Shown here: positions 6,301 to 9,569 of the stretch, one piece after another
How the letters are laid out: each line of letters starts with the position of its first letter
Numbering within the stretch: the stretch's first letter is position 1
Assembly: GCA_904393855.1 (NCBI GenBank)
Contig: CAJFNE010000062.1
Span: forward strand, 1-9,569
Origin: an uncultured Oscillibacter sp.
GTDB lineage: Bacteria; Bacillota; Clostridia; Oscillospirales; Oscillospiraceae
DNA: 9,569 bases
Reading direction: 5' to 3'
The notes under the pieces: model-generated
Seen by the model: the letters and a program-made list of their open reading frames with translations, nothing else
Told to the model about the DNA's origin: nothing
The model's database searches: none
Position numbers and translations under genes: made by a program

Positions 6301-7289
6301 AGTTCAACGAGATCTACGGCTACACCGCCCAGATCGGCCTGGTGGACAAGGTGACCCCCGGCGAGCTGCGGGAGGTGACGCGGGCCCTGGACGAGAGCGC
6401 GCTGACGGAGGATTGGCTGGTCTGCCGCAGCGAGACCGCCACGGCGGAGACGGACGCCTACACCGTGGACTGCACGGTACAGATCTTCCCGGACCAGGCG
6501 TCCATGGAGTCTTTCATCCACCTGCGCCACCGGACCAACGACCAGCCGGTGACCCTCCCCAACGACGGAGTGGTGCTGACGGAGAAGCTGGCCAGCCTCC
6601 TGGATGTCCAGGCCGGGGACACGATCACCCTGGACGGGGACAGCCGGGTGGAGGTCCGGGTGGCCGACGTGACGGAGCACTACATCCAGCACTACGTGTA
6701 CATGACCGACGCCTACTATGAGACCGTCTTCGGCACGGAGCCCCAGCAGAACCTGGTGCTGGTGGACTACCCGATGGAGGATGATGCCGCGGAGGACCTG
6801 GAGCGGGAGCTGGTGAGTCTGGACGGCGTCACCTCCCTGACCCGGATGGAGGACACCCGGGAAGTCTACGGCTCCAGCCTGGAGAGCGTGGACTACGCCG
6901 TGGTGCTCATCATCGTGTGCGCGGCGGCGCTGGCTTTCGTGGTGCTCTACAACCTGACCAACATCAACATCACCGAGCGGATGCGGGAACTGGCCACGCT
7001 GAAGGTGCTGGGCTTCTATGACCGGGAGCTCTCCGCCTACATCTACCGGGAGAACGTGGTTTTGACGGTGTTCGGCGTGGCCATGGGCATGCTCATGGGG
7101 AAGCTCCTCCACCAGTGGCTGATTTTGACGGTGGAGATCGACATGCTCATGTTCGGCCGGGAGCTGGCGTTCAGCAGTTACGCCTACGCGGTGGTGCTGA
7201 CGGTGATCTTCTCCCTGCTGGTGAACCTGGCCGCCCACCAGAAGCTGAAGAAGCTGGACATGGTGGAGTCGTTGAAAACCGTGGAGTAA
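3387..7289 (+). CDS. FtsX-family permease with giant coiled coil
   Basis: This 1300-residue ABC permease is far longer than a typical MacB or FtsX protein. In order, it has TM1 (about 22-42), a MacB-like extracellular domain (about 45-225), a coiled coil (about 235-745), and an FtsX core with three TMs (about 773-793, 825-845 and 868-893). A second FtsX unit follows, with one TM (about 940-960), an extracellular domain (about 965-1165) and three TMs (about 1170-1190, 1222-1243 and 1262-1282). Each core has the cytoplasmic E-x-R-x-x-x-x-x-L-K-x-L-G-x motif (797-810 and 1197-1209). This gives eight TMs in a duplicated arrangement. The coil has heptads with D-G or D-A pairs, as in YhgE/Pip proteins. 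The start is ATG 3387, with GGAGGG six bases upstream. It is the partner of the upstream ATPase. No MacA-like adaptor or peptidoglycan hydrolase gene is adjacent. The role may be export or wall-directed mechanotransmission; the substrate is unknown. Confidence 0.93.
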   Translation: MKLRHNRIITDAVREIRNTRSRFLSLMILSALAVCFLAGLRATAPDMKKSADLYFDQQNLMDLHVLSTLGLTDEDADALAQQPGVAAVERAYTVDAMVHLTDNDYIVKVLSFTEDPGLNAPRLVEGRLPRSAGECLVEPLLLEETGLQLGDTLTLDTGEGDYADALRGEAFTIVGTADSPLYVGTDRGTSSLGTGKVSAFVLLPLDAFALDTYTDIYIQAEGTEELLCYDDAYTDRIDSLTDSLEDFADQRARLRGEEVIGEANEQLAEAEQELADAQAEAEQELSDAWSELADARAELDDGWAEYRDGVQELNDSVAKANQEIADGQAELDDALVELNDNEQKLTDARAELDDGWQEYYDGRRDYEDGLAEYEDGYAQYEDGLEQYEDGLAEYQAGQRRLNSALNQLNDGEAQYSAGKSQFDQFAQQLWTAAAQAGLTGGYASVDALLSAAAGGNAEAGNVLTAVMTGIHGQLNTQISELEAAITGLNGELEKANQAVAALPGQIAALEAEIALAEEAGASEEELAALQASLAELNTELNTARESIPQLTASLSQAQSGLAALQAQAAQVPADGAAVITSYQTLLATRRELDDGWAEYYDGMAQLRAARRELDDAKAVLDETEEELADGWAELEDARLQLEDAYQELQDGEQELADGRAELDQGWQDYYDGLQELEDARQTLAQEMADAQAELDDARAELNDGEAEYADGLAEYEDGRAEAEDKIADAQKELEQARRDIEDIEECEWYLLGRNTNTGYVSYSMDADRMGNLASVFPLIFFLVAALVCLTTMTRMVEEQRITIGGLKALGYSKGAIAIKYVGYGFLASTVGALLGLAVGLTLLPWIICNAWNIIYTLGEVQYGLEPATSAAACLAAIGTVTLSALGACFSTLTAVPAQLMRPKAPPAGKRVLLERIPGIWRRLSFNYKITIRNLFRYQRRFWMTVIGIGGCAALIVTAFGLRGSIFDIMDKQFNEIYGYTAQIGLVDKVTPGELREVTRALDESALTEDWLVCRSETATAETDAYTVDCTVQIFPDQASMESFIHLRHRTNDQPVTLPNDGVVLTEKLASLLDVQAGDTITLDGDSRVEVRVADVTEHYIQHYVYMTDAYYETVFGTEPQQNLVLVDYPMEDDAAEDLERELVSLDGVTSLTRMEDTREVYGSSLESVDYAVVLIIVCAAALAFVVLYNLTNINITERMRELATLKVLGFYDRELSAYIYRENVVLTVFGVAMGMLMGKLLHQWLILTVEIDMLMFGRELAFSSYAYAVVLTVIFSLLVNLAAHQKLKKLDMVESLKTVE
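4059..5621 (+). repeat. Heptad-repeat coding region of permease
   Basis: This segment encodes permease residues 225-745. Residues 297-422 form 18 uninterrupted heptads in which the seventh position is always hydrophobic or aromatic (W, V, V, I, L, L, L, L, six Y, L, L, Y, F). Residues 591-688 form 14 more, most with L or Y at position two. Asp-Gly or Asp-Ala recurs about every seven residues. A non-repetitive stretch (about 423-590) separates the two arms. At DNA level a 32-base exact copy occurs at 4264-4295 and 4423-4454, and near-copies occur around 5152-5180. Confidence 0.85.
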
Positions 7290-7295
7290 TGACGG

Positions 7296-7328
7296 CCGCC
7301 CGCTTTTCGGAATACGAAAAGCGGGCGG
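7296..7328. terminator. Hairpin between convergent genes
   Basis: A 14-bp perfect stem, CCGCCCGCTTTTCG (7296-7309) with CGAAAAGCGGGCGG (7315-7328), closes a five-base loop. It lies six bases after the permease stop and ten bases beyond the asnB stop, so it probably ends both transcripts. Neither side has a long T-run. Confidence 0.68.
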
Positions 7329-7338
7329 GCCTATTTGC

Positions 7339-9183
7339 TTACTCGATCTGATAGAGCCGCATCCAGTCATTGATCTGGAGGAAGTAGGCGATCAGCTGGG
7401 GACCGGCCATCAGCTGGCCGAACCAGGGCCGCCCGTAATCCTTGGGCGAGGCCAGGAACCTCTGGGCCTTCTCCGGGTCCACCAGGCGGTTGACAGGCGC
7501 GGACGGGTCTGCCAGAACTGCGCGGAACCGCTGGGCGAGCATGGCCTCATACGCGGGATTGTAGGTTTTGGGATAGGGGCTTTTCTTGCGATAGAGGACC
7601 TCCGGCGGCAGCAGCCCGGCGCAGGCGTCCCGGAGCAAGGCCTTCTCCGCGCCGTCTCGGTATTTCATCTCCCAGGGGACGTTGTAGAGGTACTCCACAA
7701 TGCGGTGGTCGGCAAAGGGGACCCGGGCCTCCAGACCGCAGGCCATGCTGGCGCGGTCCATGCGATCCAGCAGGGTCTGCATGAACCAGCGCAGATTCAA
7801 ACAGCTCACCTCCCGCCGCCTGCGGGCTTCCCCGGTTTCACCAGGGAGATGCGGCACGGACTGCAAGGCGTCCTCATAGCGCTGGCGGGCGTAGCCCTCC
7901 AGGTCCAGCGCCTGGATCACGCTGTCCCGCAGCAGGCAGGCTCGGGCGGACAGATCGCAGGACCAGGGGAAGCCGTCCGCGTACAATAGGTCCTCCCGGT
8001 AGAACCAGGGATAGCCGCCAAAAATTTCGTCGGCGCATTCCCCGGTCAGGGCGACCTTGTTGTGCCGGCGCACCAGGGAGCAGAAGTACAGGAGAGAGGC
8101 GTCCACATCCGTCATGCCCGGCAGGTCCTTGGCCCGGACCGCCGTGGGCAGCAGATCCGCCAGGGTCTCATTGGCGCACTCCAGATAGGTGTGGCGGACG
8201 GGGAGCTCCTCCAGCAGCAGGTCCACATACGGTCGGTCGCGAGTAGGCTGGAAGCGGTTGGACTGGAAGAAACGGTCATTTTCGGCAAAGTCAAAGGAGA
8301 ACGTGTTCAGGACACCGCCGGAAGCCTTCATCCACGCGGCGGCCTCCGCCGTCACGATGCTGGAGTCCAGCCCGCCGGAGAGGAAGCTGCACACGGGCAC
8401 ATCGGAGACCATCTGCCGCCGGATGGCGTCCCGGACCAGGAAGGAGACGCGCTCTACAGTCTCTTCATAGCTGTCCGTGTGGGGGCTTGCCTCCAGCGTC
8501 CAGTAGCTCTGCTCATGGAAGCCGTCCTGGGAGAAGACGGCAAGACACCCGGGCCGCACCTCCCGAATCCCCTGAAACACACCGTTTCCGGGGGTCCGGG
8601 CGGGGCCGACGGCCAGAATCTCCCGGAAGCTGTCCGCGTCCGCCCGGGGAGAGACGTCCGGATGCTGGAACAGGGCCTTGATCTCGGAGCCGAACACCAG
8701 CTGCCCGTCCCGCAGGGCGTAGAACAGCGGCTTGACGCCCAGCCGGTCCCGGCAGAGGACCAGCCGCCGCTCCCGGCCGTCCCAGATGGCAAAGGCAAAG
8801 ATACCGTTCAACAGGGAGACGCAGGCGGGGCCATACTCCATGTAGGCGTACAGGATGACCTCCGTGTCCCCTGTGGTTTCAAAACGATATCCCTGTTCCC
8901 GCAGCGCCGGCGCAATCTTCTCCGTATTATAGAGTTCGCCGTTGTACACGATCACATAGTCCGCGGCCCCGGCCCGCCGGCACATGGGCTGCACGCCGCC
9001 CGCCACGTCCCGGATGGACAGCCGCGTGTGGGACAGCCCCACGTACTCGGCCAAATATTCGCCCGTCTGATCGCTGCCCCGGTGGGCGATGGCCTCTCTC
9101 ATGCCGGCGAGCACGTCTGTCCATCTTTCCCGTTCGGCTGTGTAGTTTTCTGAAAAGCTGCAAAAACCGGAAATTCCGCACAT
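7339..9183 (-). CDS. asnB: Asparagine synthetase, glutamine-hydrolysing
   Basis: This cytoplasmic enzyme makes asparagine from aspartate, glutamine and ATP. It is 614 residues, the same length class as Bacillus AsnO. The N-terminal class II glutaminase domain (about 2-190) has the catalytic Cys2 exposed after Met removal, RLSI (54-57), YNGELYN (80-86) and TGD (104-106). The C-terminal synthetase domain has the PP-loop SGGLDSS (269-275) and the second signature GECADEIFGGYPW (381-393), followed by ARVPFAD. The usual HRGPD glutaminase motif reads HRGSD (34-38), a small departure. The start is fixed by the MCGI N-terminus. GGAG lies 11 bases upstream, which is rather long. It stands alone in the opposite direction to the ABC operon. 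A hairpin with a U-run just before the start suggests control by attenuation. Confidence 0.96.
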   Translation of the reverse strand: MCGISGFCSFSENYTAERERWTDVLAGMREAIAHRGSDQTGEYLAEYVGLSHTRLSIRDVAGGVQPMCRRAGAADYVIVYNGELYNTEKIAPALREQGYRFETTGDTEVILYAYMEYGPACVSLLNGIFAFAIWDGRERRLVLCRDRLGVKPLFYALRDGQLVFGSEIKALFQHPDVSPRADADSFREILAVGPARTPGNGVFQGIREVRPGCLAVFSQDGFHEQSYWTLEASPHTDSYEETVERVSFLVRDAIRRQMVSDVPVCSFLSGGLDSSIVTAEAAAWMKASGGVLNTFSFDFAENDRFFQSNRFQPTRDRPYVDLLLEELPVRHTYLECANETLADLLPTAVRAKDLPGMTDVDASLLYFCSLVRRHNKVALTGECADEIFGGYPWFYREDLLYADGFPWSCDLSARACLLRDSVIQALDLEGYARQRYEDALQSVPHLPGETGEARRRREVSCLNLRWFMQTLLDRMDRASMACGLEARVPFADHRIVEYLYNVPWEMKYRDGAEKALLRDACAGLLPPEVLYRKKSPYPKTYNPAYEAMLAQRFRAVLADPSAPVNRLVDPEKAQRFLASPKDYGRPWFGQLMAGPQLIAYFLQINDWMRLYQIE

Positions 9184-9200
9184 ATTTCACTCATCTCCAT

Positions 9201-9233
9201 AAAAAAGGCGCCGCCGTCTCACCGGCAAGCGCC
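9201..9233 (-). terminator. Intrinsic terminator in asnB leader
   Basis: On the minus strand, GGCGCTTGCCG and CGGCGGCGCC pair across a GTGAGA loop (one G-T pair and one bulged T), followed at once by TTTTTT (9201-9206). It ends 17 bases before the asnB start codon. An intrinsic terminator so close to the start, on the coding strand of the gene, acts as an attenuator unless it only ends a separate small RNA. Confidence 0.7.
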
Positions 9234-9286
9234 ATTGCTTACGGGCTATCCTATGCGGCGGAAGCCGCGAATGTGACAGGCGCTTG
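9226..9286 (-). promoter_or_regulatory. Candidate attenuator/riboswitch-like asnB leader
   Basis: CAAGCGCC and GGCGCTTG (plus positions 9279-9286 and 9226-9233, read on the minus strand) form a perfect 8-bp stem. The second arm is also the 5' arm of the terminator, so the two structures exclude each other. The stem encloses a GCGGC-TTCC-GCCGC hairpin (9255-9268) and about 20 further bases. No T-box consensus (AGGGTGGNACCGCG) is visible, and I could not match it to a known riboswitch class. The ligand or signal is unknown. Confidence 0.5.
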
Positions 9287-9315
9287 AAACCGATGGCTCA
9301 GAACAGGAAAAGAGC

Positions 9316-9344
9316 TTGCTTTTGCCGGGAGATGATGGTACAAT
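9316..9344 (+). promoter_or_regulatory. Sigma-A-type promoter for the last gene
   Basis: TTGCTT (9316-9321) and TACAAT (9339-9344) are separated by exactly 17 bp. The start site would be near 9351, giving a leader of about 82 bases that begins almost directly with a stem-loop. Confidence 0.62.
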
Positions 9345-9362
9345 ATCCCACAAGCAGAGCAA
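9335..9362 (-). promoter_or_regulatory. Weak candidate promoter for asnB
   Basis: On the minus strand, TTGCTC (9362-9357) is followed after 16 bp by TACCAT (9340-9335). It is a weak match, but it would start a leader of about 145 bases that contains the whole attenuator. It overlaps the plus-strand promoter, so the two would compete. Confidence 0.28.
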
Positions 9363-9407
9363 CGAGGTTCTACGCCTGGTTGCTCTGCGCTTTTATGCTT
9401 GCAGAGC
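9354..9407 (+). promoter_or_regulatory. Structured leader with alternative hairpins
   Basis: GCAGAGCAAC (9354-9363) pairs perfectly with GTTGCTCTGC (9379-9388) and is followed by GCTTTT, which is terminator-like. GCAGAGC occurs again at 9401-9407 and can pair instead with GCTCTGC (9382-9388). The middle arm therefore has two mutually exclusive partners. It lies between promoter and start codon of the next gene, so it could control transcription or translation. The U-run is short. Confidence 0.45.
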
Positions 9408-9432
9408 GTGTTTGTCAGAGGGGGAGAGAGGT

Positions 9433-9569
9433 ATGGCGGCGTTTGACCCCATCAGCAGCGGGTATCCGCGGATGGATGCGATTTTGGATCATATCCGCCT
9501 GGGGGACAATGTGGTCTGGCAGATCTCAGAGCTGGAGGAGTTCCGCATGTTCGCGGAGCCCTTCGCCCG
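9433..9569 (+). CDS. Partial gene, possible PEP/pyruvate-binding protein
   Basis: The first 45 codons are present and the gene runs off the window. The start is ATG 9433, with a purine-rich GGGGGAGAGAGG directly upstream. The N-terminus contains SSGYPRMDAILDHIRLGDN (residues 8-26), then VVWQIS and FAEPFA. The G-x-P-x-M-D-x-I-L, R-L-G-D-N-V-V-W-Q and F-x-x-P-F pattern reminds me of the KaiC/RecA-like N-terminal region of some Firmicute PEP-synthase / pyruvate-phosphate-dikinase-like proteins. The position where a P-loop would sit has GDNVVWQ, with no Walker A lysine. With so few residues the family call is tentative. It is divergent from asnB and has its own promoter and leader. Confidence 0.75.
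   Translation, partial: MAAFDPISSGYPRMDAILDHIRLGDNVVWQISELEEFRMFAEPFA

Noticed and set aside
6030..7370. Long minus-strand frame opposite the permease C-terminus (446 codons)
   Set aside because: The translation is His/Gln/Val-rich shadow sequence. The plus strand holds clear FtsX transmembrane segments.
8062..9153. Plus-strand frame opposite asnB (363 codons)
   Set aside because: The minus strand encodes an unmistakable AsnB with all catalytic motifs. The plus frame has no recognisable protein character.
9184..9345. T-box leader for asnB
   Set aside because: The T-box consensus AGGGTGGNACCGCG is absent, and no specifier-loop architecture could be traced.
9363..9376. PreQ1-I riboswitch, because of GAGGTTCTA
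   Set aside because: Only a few bases match. The rest of the preQ1-I fold, including the A-rich tail, is missing, and the segment is merely the loop of a longer hairpin.

Overview
The window looks like chromosomal DNA from a high-GC Firmicute, most likely an Oscillospiraceae-type gut Clostridium (the Flavonifractor / Oscillibacter / Lawsonibacter neighbourhood). This assignment is inferred from strong G/C-ending codon use in most genes, good Shine-Dalgarno sites, a CCA-encoding tRNA gene, a Firmicute-type asparagine synthetase, a relic of an S-layer-homology (SLH) domain, and a palindromic intergenic repeat of a style I associate with these genomes. No species-level marker is present.

Layout. 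Positions 1-163 hold a tRNA-Cys(GCA) gene and its terminator. Positions 164-1739 are an accessory-looking patch. It holds a poorly organised stretch with a possible gene relic, one unrecognised gene (523-1512) that is visibly richer in A/T than everything downstream, a decayed SLH-domain tail (up to 1657) and a strong hairpin terminator. Positions 1740-7289 form one functional unit: a divergent TetR-family repressor (minus strand) and an ABC system (plus strand) made of a MacB/LolD-type ATPase and a 1300-residue FtsX-family permease. The permease carries an extracellular coiled coil of about 500 residues, built mostly of heptads with recurring Asp-Gly or Asp-Ala pairs. A palindromic repeat of about 120 bp sits between ATPase and permease. 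A hairpin terminator closes the unit.

Positions 7339-9183 (minus strand) encode a glutamine-dependent asparagine synthetase (AsnB/AsnO type). Its 5' leader contains an intrinsic terminator and a competing 8-bp stem, the architecture of a transcription attenuator. Divergent from it, a sigma-A-type promoter drives a short structured leader and the first 45 codons of a gene cut by the window edge, possibly a PEP/pyruvate-binding-domain protein.

How the genes work together. TetR probably represses the ATPase-permease pair from the shared 194-bp intergenic region. The ATPase and permease should form a type VII (MacB/FtsEX-like) transporter or mechanotransmission complex, in which the long extracellular coil reaches into the wall. 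The items most worth a second look are that coil, the repeat inside the operon, the asnB attenuator, the three-armed leader at 9354-9407, and the A/T-richer orphan gene with a faint resemblance to ADP-ribosyltransferases.
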